Assembly (NCBI GenBank): GCA_036245805.1
Contig: BTRK01000006.1
Coordinates: forward strand, 49,965,257 to 50,029,256
Direction: 5' to 3'
From: Pristionchus mayeri
Lineage: Eukaryota; Nematoda; Chromadorea; Rhabditida; Neodiplogasteridae
DNA length: 64,000 nucleotides
The notes below the pieces were generated by a model. It searched no databases. It was not told where the DNA came from and was given only the letters and a program-made list of their open reading frames with translations. How positions within the stretch are numbered: position 1 is the stretch's first letter; the number at the start of each line of letters is the position of its first letter. A program made the translations under genes and the position numbers. This document shows positions 9,328 to 22,941 of the stretch, piece after piece.

Positions 9328-12300
9328 GATACGAAATTCGTGTTCTACGAACTTCTTCGACCTGTCGAGTGGCAGTGAATGAATAGACGTGAAATCGTTT
9401 CTCCAAGTCCCGCTGACGAGACACGGGATTCAACTACCCGCCCTCTTTCACGCTCCCCCAGACCCACCCGCCCACAGCTCTGAGCTATCGTAGTAACTAT
9501 TTCGCTCCCTCTCGATTTTCGGGCTCCACATCCTCCTCCATTTCCCTCATTATCCCGTCGTTCCTTCCGTTTCTTCTCCCTATCCCCACCCTCTCCGGTC
9601 CCATTTTCGCTCTCCCAAGACCCGATTCTGACAAGAACCACATCGTTTCTACAGATTTCTTAATTTTTTTCGACACATTTCTCTCAGTTTATGGACTCGC
9701 ACCTCTCGTCCCTGTTATCTGTCAATCGTACATCGTATTATAGCTTCGGAACGATTATGTCTTTTTTCTGATATATCTGTATGCGCCATTCTTGTGTGAT
9801 GGCAGCTTTTATGAGACATTTCGCGCCTCTCCATATGTACCAATTCGAAGTCTCGTATCTCTGCGCTAGTCCGTCCCACTTCTCCTAATGAGGAATCGCT
9901 CAAAAAAACCATCCTTTTCGAAGTAGTCGTTTCTCTCTAATCGAGAAGCTCATTAGCGCTAATTATCGTTATTGTACACGTATCTGCACTGATCACATTT
10001 CTAGTTTTTTTCAAAAACATGTGCCTTTGACGTTTCTGTAATATATACCATACTTTTCCGTCCCTGCGAGGCTAGTACTTTTCGTTCTTTCTACGAATTA
10101 GAGTTCGACGTTCAGGCTGCCGTCTCTCATTTTAGAGACCAGCGACTGTATGCGATGGTTTATGCAAATGAAGAGATGGTGGTTTCGAATCTCAGACTCT
10201 ACTTCGAATCAGGGTTGCCCAAAAAGCTTCCTCCACTCCTGATGTCTCATGCTAGCATGCAGAGTGCGACACACTTTTGCGCACCCCTGCATCGACTCTA
10301 TCTCCTTCCTTCTCAGTTCTCTTGTGATTCGCATCCTAGCGACAGTCGTGGTCCTAAAACTCAGTTTCACTCTGCGGAGACCGCACAAAAAGTCGCAGCT
10401 TTCGCTCAGCCCACCGTATCTCATGTATGCCCCCCCCCCCCGCATTCGACTAGGACCACAATTTGTGATAAAGATATTCCCAAATTATTGCTTATAAACG
10501 CCTCGATGTATCGTTCCACAGGAAGCTTCCTGTACTCAGAAGGTGTCTAGGAATTTTGTTGTCACACGGGAGAATATTCCCTACGACCTGTATTTTCTGT
10601 TATGAGCGAAGTCGAATTCGGGACCAAGAAACACGAAGTGGAAAATATAGATAAAAACGGTCGTTCGCGTGGGAGAGTTGCCTCGAAGGACCGAAAAACA
10701 AGTCGTCGTAGCCTATTCAAAGTGTCCACATGCAGCCTTTTCTCGGGGTAATCGTGTTTTCATTCTGCAAATTCTGTCATCCGGGTGAGTGGTTTGAAAG
10801 AGTGTGTACGAAGAGACCGTGGTTCTCGAGCTCTACTTCTCAAGGTACTAGGTCAAAAGCGAACCATTAGATGAAAAATAGTACAGTATGCTTCTCCAGT
10901 CTTTGCAGAATACTTTCGTAAACTGAAATTCTGCCAAAACCCTAGATAAGGGTACTTTTGTGGTTCTTATCAGGATCATTAGACGGTTCTCATCCTACCT
11001 AGCACCCTTCCCGCTCGCGTTCGTGGGTGCATTAGCGTCAGGGAGGCCTCAGCATCCTAAGGATTCTTAAGCCGCCCGTTCCTCTGATTATCCCGTTCCT
11101 GCTTCTCGGACGCGAACGGGAATCTTTTCCACAGAGATTGAGAATCGCTCGCCATTTTTCATTTCCTGTTGCCCCATTGATGGATATCGATATTATTCGC
11201 TTCTCCATTCGCACTATGATAGTCACAGATCATCTGTTGACGCTAGTTATGACCCGCCGCGTTCAATTTAAAAATATACGTGTGAAAGTGGCTCAGCACT
11301 GCTACTCATAACATTTTTCATTTCCTTCTGGCCATTGTAGGATATGGCTATTCCGTCCAGATATATCTTCGCTTTTTTCTGATCTACCGTCATCTGTTGG
11401 CGATATTCGTGCTACGTCCTACCCAAAATATTGTTATTTTTGCCATCAAACATAAGAATAGAGATTTGAAAGGGATTCAAAAAGTGGATTTTCTGATCTC
11501 CCGTCATATGCCTACGATATTCGTGTGCGTTCGTCATTCGCTCATTCGCGTGGTTGCTCGCTGGTTCGTAGTCCAGGGCAACTTTCCTCTTTTCCATCGC
11601 GCATAAATCTCCCGATGAAAAGCGCAAAAAGGCAGGAAAGCGAGCAGGGCCTTTTTCCTCTCATTTTAGCCGTCCCCCTTTCTCCCCTATTGAATCCCCT
11701 CCATCACGCTTCTCATTATCCCTGAAACTTGGCCCTAATGGATTCTAGGCATTCCCTTCGGTGAATAGCTGTCGAAGCTGAGATTTCGTGCTTTTCGAAA
11801 TGAGATCTACGAAATTGTTCACCGGGGACCGCACGGAAGCTAGAATATGCAATTGCTAGGAACACTAACCAGGATTGCAGTATTGCAGTTTCGAAAATAT
11901 CACAACTTGATCTATGACACTCCCTTCTTTGTGATATGTTTGAGTCATAGCCTGCGAATATGCTTGATAACTTTCTCTAGACACACTTGCAATATCCCAT
12001 CTGATGAAGAAGGATCAAACTGTGTTACGAATAGAAGCGCAAAAGTGGCTCAGAAATGTTTTTCATCTCGCGTATTTCCTACCCTGAACACCTGTACATC
12101 TTTGTGTGTACTCCTATTGTCATACACTATCCTAATAACAACTCAGCGTCATGGAGGCTATTTATGGCATACTCTACAACGACTGAACAGTTTTTTGTCA
12201 ATGGTAGTCGAGTGCAGCTGAATGCATCTCAAGGTCTCATGAATTTCTACCGTAGTGAGAGTCCTGCTTGACGAAAGTGAAGTGTATTAGCGTGATTACG

Positions 12301-13178
12301 TCTTAATTTCCCTCTTCCTTGCAGCCTTCATCAGAATTTTTTGTGAAGGTTGTTCACAGATCTCATCTCTCACATCTTTGATGTCCGAGTATTTTTGGCT
12401 GCACTTTTTTGGAAATACACAGCCATCATAACAACTCGTGTCATGAAGGGCATTTTTAAATAGTCTACAGAGACGGAAATGGTCGTGTTTTAATTAATTC
12501 GGCGATGTAAACGAGACTGTGTGTTCAATGAAAATAAAATTTTCTGAACCTTAATGCATCGCTCTCATCAATTTCTACCGTAGTCAGACTGCTACTTGAC
12601 GAAAGTCTATTAGCGTGATTAAGACTCAATTTCCCTCATTTTTGCAGCAATCTTCACATTTGTCTCGTTTCTCCACGTTTCCCGACGACTCCTCCCCCTT
12701 TCTTAGCACCGCCCACTTTCAGTGTCTTTCGTCTGCCGGATATCAGCCCGAGGAATTAGAGATAGTCCTTCCTAACTCTAACAATCTGTTGTTAGTTCAA
12801 TGAAAAAAGACGTTCTCATGTTTTATAAATGTCGCGCTAAGTGCTTAGACGACTCTTCCTAGCCTCCTTAGCTCTGTTCTCTTTCTCTCTTTTGAAGGTT
12901 CAGTTGTCGAATTTCTCGCCACCGCTCTTAATTATTCGAGCATTTTCCGTGAATTCGTTCTTCTCCGTTTTCTCGCTTCCCGTATGAAATGCCGTTTCCA
13001 GTAGCTTACCAGCATTTTTTTTATACCATCAGTATCTTCTCGCATATCAATCACTGTTAATGAGCCGTTATCCTCTATTGATGCCTTCCTTATCCTGCTC
13101 TGTCATAATCGCTCCTATCCCTTCTGTAATCCCTTGACTAGCACGCGGCTTCAGTTTTTACCGTTCCATTCACCACAG
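9328..13178. other. Intergenic region with a local tandem duplication
   Basis: It starts with the C/T-rich syntaxin 3' flank. I see no coding exon with both good splice sites and a recognisable product. Bases 12137-12324 and 12433-12648 are a diverged tandem pair: both contain AATTTCTACCGTAGT, CTTGACGAAAGT and TATTAGCGTGATTA and end in a TTGCAG. A smaller pair (TCTGATCTACCGTCAT near 11378 and TCTGATCTCCCGTCAT near 11493) lies upstream. A C12 tract is at 10430-10441. Confidence 0.6.
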
Positions 13179-16100
13179 ATGAACGTGATCGAAGAGTTTT
13201 CGGGGCTGGTGAACGGCACTTCCGCCGTCAACGGCACGTCCTCCTACCCGCAGAGCATGTGGGACCCGAACTGGACGTGGGCTGTCGAGATGCAGGATCC
13301 GCCCTTCCACAACCCGCACGCTACCGTGAGTCTTACTGTAGCCAGATTACGGTAGCCTTAGACGATTACCGTAGTCTTTGGGATTACGGTAGATCATCTG
13401 GTGACGGTATTTGCAGCTCATCAACATCTCGATGATCCAGCCGCCGTTCATCACGAAGCCCGTGAGTGATATTTGTTTTTCTGTCTCGGAGCGGGGGTTT
13501 GCGTGTCAACAATTTTCACCTGCTTGGTAACAGTATCGGTTGTTTTTCCTCGTGGCGGTTTGTTATTCGACTCTCGGAATTGCAAAATGGACCCGAGATT
13601 CGGCACGACCGCCTCTGGAGTGTTTACTTCCGCCAAAGGGCTAATGTCAGGCTAGCGCATTCTACGAGACGAGAACGTCAGGTGCAAGATAGGTTGAGGT
13701 GTCCCTATTTTTGTCTAGAATTGGCTCTACGGGGAGCTTCTGCAGTCCTCCCTCCGCAAACAGTACTACACAAATGAGCTTTCGATGAGAGTATTCAAAT
13801 GTCTGCCATCTCTTAGTAAGCTGTGTGAGGGTTTTAAGGGAAGCGAGGATTGACGGGTGCGGAATTGATGGCGCGTGGGCTGAGAAGTGTTGGCAAACAC
13901 CCACCCCTTGCTTTTCCCCCAACAAAAAAAACCTACATCAACCTCAGTGATTTGATACAAATACATCGTGTTTGCCCATTCGTAGTATGGACCCATTCGT
14001 AGCATAGAGTGGCAGTACGGTAATGGATAGTAAATCGGAACGGTCTGAAAGACTGGGGCGCGTGAGGCACCGTACTTACAATGAGATCATTTTTCCAGAC
14101 AGATCTTTTACATTTGAGTAAGTCACAGTAAGATATGGTTTCACTGTATGGTTGCTTGGCAAACATAGAGTGGCAAGATCTTTGATTGCACACGGTAGAA
14201 GCGATATTTTCGTCGAAAATTCCTGGAATCAATTGGTAATCGGTAATCAGTAACGTGGTAATCCATCAGCCAAACATTTTTCCGCGTTCCATATAAGAAG
14301 ATGTAAAAAAATTGTGAGATGAGTATTCTAATTTCGAAAGGCACTAGGTCGAATGATAACTATGATGTTATTCGCCGTTGATATATCAAAGGCGGTATGA
14401 AATCTCATCCGACCTTGTGCCGTTCGAACACTATGTTTCAGTTGTACGCCGTGGTCGTTCCAACGATCATCGTAGCGAGCATCGTCACGAACAGCCTCAT
14501 CTTCTTCGTGCTGAATCAGAAGAACCTGCGGACGCCCACGAACATCGTCCTCGTGACGATGGCCGGAACTGAACTCGCAACGGGTGAGAGAAGTTGATCT
14601 TTGATCTCTCTAAGTCGGATGACAGCCCAAGGTGCAAGAGAGAACTGCCAGGGACGGTATTGCAAAATCTAATACGAGTGCCGCTTAGGAGAGGTCAGAT
14701 ATGTGTAGAGCAGTCTATCATCGCTGCGAACTCTGGGGAAGGGTCCGACGTCATGAGAAGCATTATTCAACGAATGAACATCCCACTTCTCGGTCCGTGT
14801 AAGGTAATGCGAACGACGTCACATGCAATGGAATGCCCATTCACTCGTTGAGTTCACATCTCACCACCCATGAAAGAGACTGACAGTTGACTTTCGAACT
14901 TTCCATTACTCCGCACCTGCGAACCGTGCGAAAGCCCTTTGCAACTGTAAAAAAATGTTATTACATGCATTTCCTCGCTTCCGTGGAGCATCTACTACCT
15001 GTGGCAGCCTATCGAGCCCGACCATGAGATGACTGACTTCTGGTGCAAGTATCACCAACTATTCGCCCTCCACCTTCCCGCCATGTAAGTGTATTTTATC
15101 AATTACGGATATACGAACAATTAATAGTGTGATTAGCAAGTTCATTATTTCAACGCTGCTCATACTAGTGTTTATAGGAGAGAAACAAGTTCAAATCAGT
15201 GTACATTTTTTTTTGGAATGAGAATAAGAAATAGGGAATGTCGAGCGACTGGGTGTTTCAGCCATTCGTCGAATACATTAGATGGTTTGGCTAAAAATTA
15301 TTATCGTCCTTTTGCGTGTTCCGTCAACCGTCTGGTCGCGAGGAAGAACGAGGAAAAGACATGTTCTTTCGTAGTCCCTAGTGTACACCCGATCCGCCAC
15401 AGTTCTCTGGTTCGAAAGGACGGCAATATCAGAAGCAGAAAAAAACCGCTTTCCAACTTGTTTTCCATGAGGGCACGCTCTGCACTTTTCCCTAAGGTGG
15501 AAAACAAAGGGTTGTCCGAAAACATCTCTTCTAATTTCGAGCCACGTTTGAAGAAAAAAACATACTACAACGGCATAAAATGCGTCGGTAGATCGTAATG
15601 CATGCCGTTCTATGTTCTTCGTGGGATGAAAGTATGAGTGGGACCTACGAGCGAAGATCCCATTCCTTTCCCACAGTCACGCTCCTACAGGATCTAGTGC
15701 ATAGATAATTATGTATCCGCATCAGGTGGTCGTGACTAAATCACGCTGGTAAATAAACCTGGCTAAAGATGGGCACCCCAGACTGAATCCGCCCAAATTG
15801 ACACTGGCCTAACAGACTTCTCCCGCGAGCCCAGTCTCGAATGCGGGATGTACATCGACCTTTACACATCACGAAGATAATCCAATTTATCAGTAGAAAG
15901 TCGGATGATGTTGATTCGATGTTTCGATCCCTGTTTCGGTCGATGGTTCAGTCTCGAAGACAGGGTGTACTTCTATCTTTACCTTTGCAGGTTCCACACC
16001 GCCTCCATCTGGCTCACCTGCTACCTGGCCATTCAACGCTTCTGCTTCGTGTTCTTTCCCGTCTTCATGCTCTGCTACACCAACGTCACCAACAACAGGA

Positions 16101-19100
16101 TCATCTGCGGTGAGGACACTGTATCCTGTAATCTGGCATGTTTGAAATGGAGTTCGAGGAACGATAGCCTTTTAATTCTATGCGCATGCTCACATCTCAA
16201 CCGGTCGCTGGAGTGTGAGATACGAAAAATTGCGAACTAATGACATCATCAACAAAGATGGTGAAGTACTCCTTACAGGTCTCTTCCTCTGGGCGGGCAT
16301 CTCGGTGTTGCCGAAGATGTGCATGAAGAACCTGCGAAATCACCCAGGTCGATCCGGCAAAAAGTACTGCATACAGGTCCACACGGACTTCATTGATCGA
16401 TGGGTAAGTAAGAAGAAACCGAGCTTTCCAAAGGTCGGATGATAATCGATGATAATCGGATGATAATGATAACCAAAGGTGATGAGAGTCATCTAAATAA
16501 GGACCCTTTTCCAGTGTTTTCTTAGTAAAGTTCCATGCTGACACTGTTTAAAAGTTATCACCCACCGGTTAACATAGTTCCAATCGAAAATGACCACCTC
16601 ATTCAGGTCGGCTTCCACAGCTACAACATGTGGGGCTACGTGTACAAGTTGCTGTTCATCCACATCATCCCGTGCTTCATCCTGGTCATTTTCACCGTTC
16701 TTCTCTTCCTCAAGCTGCGGCTGCAAGATAAGAAGAGGGAGCGGCTGCTGCACAAGTCGGGCGAGCCGAATAACGAGGCAGTAATAACAATTAATAATAA
16801 TACTAATAATAATAATAATATCAATAATAACAATTAATAATTATTAAATTATTTATTAAATTATTAATAGCAATAATCAATATGAATTAAGGCGACCAGC
16901 GGCAGGACTGAGGAGACCGTGTGCGATCAGAGAGCGAAGGAAGGATCGAGACTGACTGAGATCGAACGACGGGTGTCCGGTAGCCCTGTAAAGGGAAAGG
17001 AGGACGACAAGCAGGAGGATGAGGGACTGGGCGAGGAGGTGAGAATTTAGATCCTCGAAATGTTTCACAGTTTCTCGCATCGGTTGAGTGCTGAGAGAGT
17101 GCTAGCAAAAAAAAGTGAAACTAGGAATAAAGATCAAAGATCAGAAATCAGAAAGAAAAGATTACAGGTGCTTGGCGAACCAGGAGAGCCAGAAGTCAGA
17201 GCCGTCGGACCGAGAGGCGAGATTCTGGAAGAGTTGATGATCGAGGAGATACTCGTGGAGCAAGTGCTGATTGAAGTGATACTCAAGGTAAAGACAGAAA
17301 AAAAACACAGGGGTGTATGTATTCTATACAACCTATTCTCACTTGGACTTTCGATAGAATGCAGAATGAAGAGACCATGTCCGAGTTGAGAAATATTTTT
17401 CAAGGACGAGAGCGGCGAAAAGGTTGTGAATGATCTGCTGGTGGAGAAGGAACTGATCGGAGGGAAGGGAGAGGATTCCAACAAGGTACGTGACCTAACC
17501 ATCTATTGGACAGCCCATAATTCAGAAGGAATTAGAAAAAAGGAGAGCGTAGATGGAAGATGTCTTAGTGATTTCTTCGCAGAACAAGGGATCAGCCAGT
17601 CAAGTGGCTCTGAACGCGGAAGAGAACAGCACTGGCGGTCCACCGAATCCAGCCAGGCCAATCCGACTGATGCAGACCTCCAGCAAGCTGCTCTTCATCA
17701 TCGTCATCATCCATCTGCTTGTGGAGCTGCCGGTGAGTCGAAAATCGATATTTGGTATGACCTACCGTACTGCCGAGCAACCCACTCACGATCCAATCGA
17801 TGGCATCCATGTCTTAGATGGCCTCTACTGTTATTTATTGCGACCTCAATCATATCGCATTTAGAAAAATTTATTCCTGAAGTTGAATGCCAGGTAGCGG
17901 TGGTGCTGTTCGGTCGCTTCTGGGCGGGCCAGTTTGACTACGACCTGAAGGGCACGATGTTCGCGACGGAGTTCACCAACGCCTTCATGGTCGTCAGGTG
18001 CGCGAGTCATTCACTTATTTTCCACAAGTCATTCGCTTAATTGCTTAATTAATTAATTAATTGATTTGTGGAAAATGTTATGTTTTTCGTGTCTAAGTCA
18101 AGAAATAACCAGTACTAGTATTGAGCACAGTATCATGGAATTGTTATAGGCTGTGGATTCTTTTCTCGAATAGTTTTTATGATCATTTCTGAACATTTTC
18201 TTAAACCTCTGCAATAAATCTCTGCGCAGAGACGAACGAGAGACAAAAATGCAATTGGAAACGTGTAGATTGCGTTAGCTCCGGTGGTCCTTTCTTCTCG
18301 TTGTTCGCATAGGATAATTGTGTTGTCGCATTAGAGCTTGCCCTACACCGGAACCCGCCGGAAAGACTACATTGTGGGGGCCGAGAAATTCCTAACGAGA
18401 ACGGGAACGAATATTCAGAACGGCCGAACGCCGGAAAATTTCTGAAGGTCCAGAATTCAGGGGACTGAGCGGTTTTGCGCAACGGAGGACAAGCCTATGT
18501 GAACTCTGGAGAAGCTCCTGTTAGGAGTAGGACGGGAGGTTTTCAAGACGAAGTAGCACAAGCTACGGTGTTTTTCGAGAAGTTCCCTAAAAAGAGCTGC
18601 ATGTAATTGACAGCCAATAAAGCGAACATTGAATGCTGTGAGAGAAGGCTCATTAGAGTGATGTATGTCCCGCTTCCCTTTTTTATCCTGCAGATAGATG
18701 AAAGGAAATGGAAAGGCACGGGAAGTATCCATCTCATTAGCAAAAAGGAAATGAGAATGCGGATGTATGGTTCGTAAAACCATGCTGTACAATGAGGCGC
18801 TCTTTCTTACTCATCTTGTGATGTATGGTAGATGGAGAGACCGAATGAGATGGGTTTTTCTGGGAAATATATGGCTCTAGGTCGGATAATAAAAGGAGGC
18901 AACTTCAGGAGAGGAATGTTTTTGATTCTCCCCAGGAATGTCATCACGATACTGAAAATTTTTTTTTTTCAGAAACTTCCTCATCATTATCACGTACCCG
19001 TTCAACTTCACCATCTACTTCGGCATGAGCTCCAACTTCAAGAACGAGCTGCTCTCCGCCTACTGTATGCGCTTCCTCCTTCGACGACGTCGTCGAGCTT

Positions 19101-19764
19101 CTGAATCCGACGACTGGGGACGACGGTTCTCGATGCCCGTCACTAGATCGAGCGAGAGCACTTTCTCGCGCTCCCGCAGGGTAAAACGCCCCTCGATTTT
19201 GGAGCAGAGCAACACCATCATTTTGAGTGTCTTTTCACACCTGTCTCTCAATGTCCTAATCACTAGAGGGTGATAGAGAAAGAGAGGGACAGAACCGTAG
19301 TCACCCGTCGGAGGTAAACCAGCGTAGTTGTGAATGTCGCAGTTGCACAATTTCCCCAACTTGCATCTGAGTTTGAGAGACGATACCACGGTCTCTTCAT
19401 TTTAAACATCCCTCGACATATGCATGTATAGAATGAGACAACCCGAATTTACTCATAAATGCACGATGTTCCTCGCAATTTGCATGCAGTCTAAGTCCTT
19501 TCGAGAAGTCCTCATCATTTCCATTACTAACCACACTCGAAAACGCATCCCCTCGCTTCGCTTGGTGTGATATCGTTGTCGTCTGGCTTGAATTCCTCGA
19601 CGACGACGACGAATCAGCTTCAGATGACTGCCGATCAACGTTGCGGCACGCCGGCCACAGACGGAAGCGACGACTCCCGACGCGACGTGATCATTGCAGG
19701 TACTGTGAGAGGAGAAAGTGCAGCAACGTGGTGTCATGATACACTAACTTATGTACAACAATAA
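13179..19764 (+). CDS. Peptide GPCR, sex-peptide/myoinhibitory-peptide receptor type
   Basis: Exons 13179-13325, 13417-13461, 14442-14583, about 14964-15084, 15991-16109, 16279-16403, 16607-16780, 16892-17038, 17168-17287, 17405-17485, 17583-17732, 17894-17997, 18973-19180, and probably 19624-19764; about 600 residues. The start follows a CACAG that could be a trans-splice site. The N-terminus has several N-x-S/T sites (NGTS twice, NWTW). TM1 is in exon 3, TM3 in exon 5 with AIQRF in place of DRY, TM5 in exon 7 (LFIHIIPCFILVIFTVLLF), TM6 in exon 11 and TM7 in exon 13 (ITYPFNFTIYFGMS). The TM7 form and the exon 7 block FHSYNMWGYVYKLLFIH resemble Drosophila sex peptide receptor and the nematode SPRR/DMSR group. 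Loop 3 is enlarged by about 116 acidic/charged residues in exons 8-10. Two weak points: no AG precedes the TM2 exon, and the last exon is inferred from phase only. Intron 7 holds an AAT repeat (16783-16870). Confidence 0.85.
14341..14420. mobile_element. MITE, family A (GCACTAGGTCGGATGA ends)
   Basis: A short inverted-repeat element in the GPCR second intron, just upstream of exon 3. The left end is GCACTAGGTCGAATGATAAC and the right end ATCCGACCTTGTGC; the centre has ATATATCAAAGGCGG, shared with other copies at 28259, 28531, 38326, 45977 and 53781. Confidence 0.8.
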
Positions 19765-22209
19765 TCACATAGAAGCGGGAAACGATATCATGTTTTAATA
19801 ATTATAGACACTATCGCATCACTTAACCGATGTCGGCAGAGTGTTTAGTATGAAGAGATGAGTCGAATAACGAACTCTACTTGTAGGATGCCGCTCACAG
19901 TTATACGACGAGTCCTGTCATTCTGAGCACCTGCTCTGAAGATCTATGCCTCGAATCTCATTCATCTATTCTTCTAATTGCTATTCCTTTAATCAGACTG
20001 AGCCATTGAATCTCCTACCCATCATCCTGTTTCCGTTCCTCCCCTGGCTTTATCTCAAAGTCGACCTCTCCCATGCAGACATTTACATAACTATTTAGCA
20101 AAAACCATTCTCACTTGAGTCGAGTCCAACTTGATAGTGGATATGCAAGCAATTTCTGCCCCTTTTTTCTGACAACCGGTATGATTATTCAAATCAAATT
20201 TATAGACTAAACATGTAGCAGCCATTTGCTATGTTCTCCATCTGCGATGGCAATCGAATCATGTAATTATTTGTTGATAGTTTTCCACTTTTAATCACGA
20301 TATTTTTCGACAGGTAGTTGTTAGATACATGCTAGATTATAATTTACGTCAACTCCCATTTCTATCTGGTTTTCTTCTCTTTACTATCACACCATTATGG
20401 TTGCATCTATCAATCTCTCTTTAAACGTTTCTTGGTTTATTATGTTGACCTTCTTTTTCATGTTCCGTAGCCATGCCTTCAACTCTCCCACCTAGTTCCC
20501 AGAAAAATGCAAAAAATTGTCCTCTCAATATCTAGATGCCGAATTCGCCGATCCTTTTCACCAATCTGTACAAAATTCAACTTTTTTTGTTCTATCTCTA
20601 TTCATGGGTTTGAGTAACTTACAATCCTTGCACAGCGAATACACCATAATGGAATGCCTCATACTCCCTCTTTTCCTCTCCCAATCTCTCCACCGATCTC
20701 TTCCTCCTTTCCTCTCCTATGAATTGATGTTCCAGAAGCTTGATTTCTCTACCACCGATCCTTCGTTCACTTTGTGATTGCTGCCATCTGTGGGACCCGA
20801 AGAGCTCCGTGTTCCGAAAGATCCGATTGTTATCCAATACCATCCCGCAATCGATAAAGCTCGTTTTGTCCGCGAGGACAATGTTAAAGAGCGTGGATGA
20901 GCCATGATTCTCGAACTACAACCTTTTATTGATCGAGAGGAGAAAATAATCATGGACACGAGCACACAACACCGAGCGCGGCTGCAGCTGCAGTCTGCAC
21001 CTCCTGGAACATCTGCGAACCCGTGATCCTGGAAGGGTTACGGTAGCGGATGGAGCGCGGTAGTTTGTGGATTACGGTAATGGGTGGGTTACGACAGTTA
21101 ATAAACTGTGTGCTACAGTATCAGTCTTCGGTTTAAAGCTTCGATGTATCGAGAAACTTACGTCTGGAGGGGCGTAGCCGTCGCAGGGACTGCTGTGGCC
21201 TCAGCGAACAGACGCAGTCTGCAACCAGTACGGACGAAGGCGCGGAAGAGCTGTGAATTTCGTCATCACCATGCAATAGAATTCGAAATTCTAGACACCA
21301 TCTCTTCATTCTGACCGATGAAGAGAGCGTGATATCATTTCTCGAACTCTGTTGTTCAATCTCTCGCTATATCATGAGAAGCACAATGTCTCCCTCCAGT
21401 ATTTTTCACGACAAGTTCGAAAAATGACAAAAATTATTCTGCACGGTTTATTAGGAGTGTTCTTTTTTTGTTTTCATCAGACCAATCTCTCGATATCTCA
21501 CAGTATTTCCAGTTGGGATCGTCTGAATTGCTGCGTTGTTCGTAAGCGACGAGACGCGTGTTCTCGCATTATTGTAGATGAGGCAGTCACCTTGGGGTGT
21601 CTGTAAAATTATACTTTTAAGTAAAGGGACAACATAGCTCTCGAGATAACGGACCAACACGTTCTTCCCTAAAAGGTACTTTATGCTTCGGTAATGAAGG
21701 TCTACGATCGTCAATTAAAGATTAATGCGAAAATAATTTGACCAGGATGTCTAAGACGAAATTAGACTTAGCAGCGCACTCTAGTCAAAACAGGTGACGA
21801 ATAACCAAGCTATTGTTATGGCGCTGGCAGTGCATCTGCCACGACTCATTTCCTTCTAGTGCGGCAAATCGTCTTGACGGGTCGGTCTAGACGAAAATAA
21901 AGGGACGGCGATATCTCTCGTCCTAATTTTCCGTTTCACATGTCACAAACAGTTCACTCCCCCCATTAATATAGCCACGCCAGTCATTGTGGGGGATCTA
22001 ACACGTGCAAAATGGAAACTGAGTTGAACGAGGTGAACGGATTCATCTTGCAAAATGAAGAAGCTACCCGAATTCCGAAATGTACAACGATAGTGCATTC
22101 TGAGACATGTTTGAGACATGCTTGCACGGTTTCTTCATTCTATGCTCTCAGCATTTGATCGGAAGAGAGAGTGTGTAGAATGAGCCGGTTATAACCCTCT
22201 CTTCGAAAT
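19765..22209. other. Intergenic region, no gene seen
   Basis: A/T-rich and low in coding signal. It has TACGGTA-type repeats at 21035-21070 (GGTTACGGTAGCGG, GGATTACGGTAATGG) and a copy of the dispersed TCGAA(C/T)TC motif near 21325-21350. I find no exon chain. Confidence 0.55.
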
Positions 22210-22941
22210 CTAGTATAATCTCACAATCTCTGCTGCGCAGGTACGGCAGCAGTAGATGAACTTGGACGCCGCCGTCATCGTCGTCGACAAACAGAACGGA
22301 TTCGCAGCGTTCGTGCTCCACGCAGCGCAGCTGGAAGATAATAAAGTCTGAATTTCAAGAAATGTTTTTGCCTTTCTGGACCCTCTCTTGACCGAAAGCA
22401 TTTCTAGAAAGTTTATATAAGGGTTAAAGCACGACAAAGTTTCTGGAACTCTAAAAGGAGGAAAGAAAGATCAAAGATCAAGGAAAACTTACTTGGCGTT
22501 GCCGTCGCCGAGGCAGGCTTCGCGCGCAGTTGAGGGTGTGTTAGGGCAACCCATCTGGAATTTCCAATCACGAAACTTTATGCGTTTAGATTAGAATACG
22601 TAGAATTTAGATAGGAGATAATTATCTATATTTTTTTCGAAAATGAATTGAATCTATCGTACTTTGCACATGGTCGGGCATGAGGCTTGCCTAATGAGGA
22701 CATTATAGGCAGTGTTCGTGCAGAAGCCATTGTTGATCCAGATCGAGCATCTAAACTTACGTTGAATCATTGTTTCCCACCGGAAAAAGGGAAAATGAAT
22801 ATGTATCAACATAACAAAGGACAATTAGGTAGTGGATAGAATGACAATAAAACCACAACGATACCTGGCCATGTTGGCCGAGCCGCATTGAGCAGCCACT
22901 GAGGCAAGTGAAGCAGAGAGGAGAAGGAGGACTGCGGCCAT
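22210..22941 (-). CDS. Secreted protein with two ShKT domains
   Basis: Four exons on the minus strand with matching phases: 22941-22865, 22750-22663, 22554-22493 and 22330-22210, giving 115 residues. The first 17 residues (MAAVLLLLSASLASVAA) are a signal peptide with a cleavage site near AAQC. Two six-Cys ShKT-type units follow. The first runs from the Cys after the signal through CSIWINNGFCTN to CPTMCK. The second begins with CPNTPSTAREACLGDG, passes CAAWSTNAANPFCLS, and ends CCRTCAAE. The spacing C-x2-W-x5-F-C near the middle and C-x2-C at the end is typical of nematode ShKT proteins. In worms these are mostly secreted and of unknown role; the fold is named after a sea anemone channel blocker, but toxicity should not be assumed. 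The upstream flank at 23080-23120 has a copy of the dispersed GAGACCGTGGTAT motif. Confidence 0.88.

Noticed and set aside
10155..10550. 131-codon open frame on the + strand
   Set aside because: It runs through a C12 tract, has no recognisable motif, and is matched by an equally open frame on the other strand.
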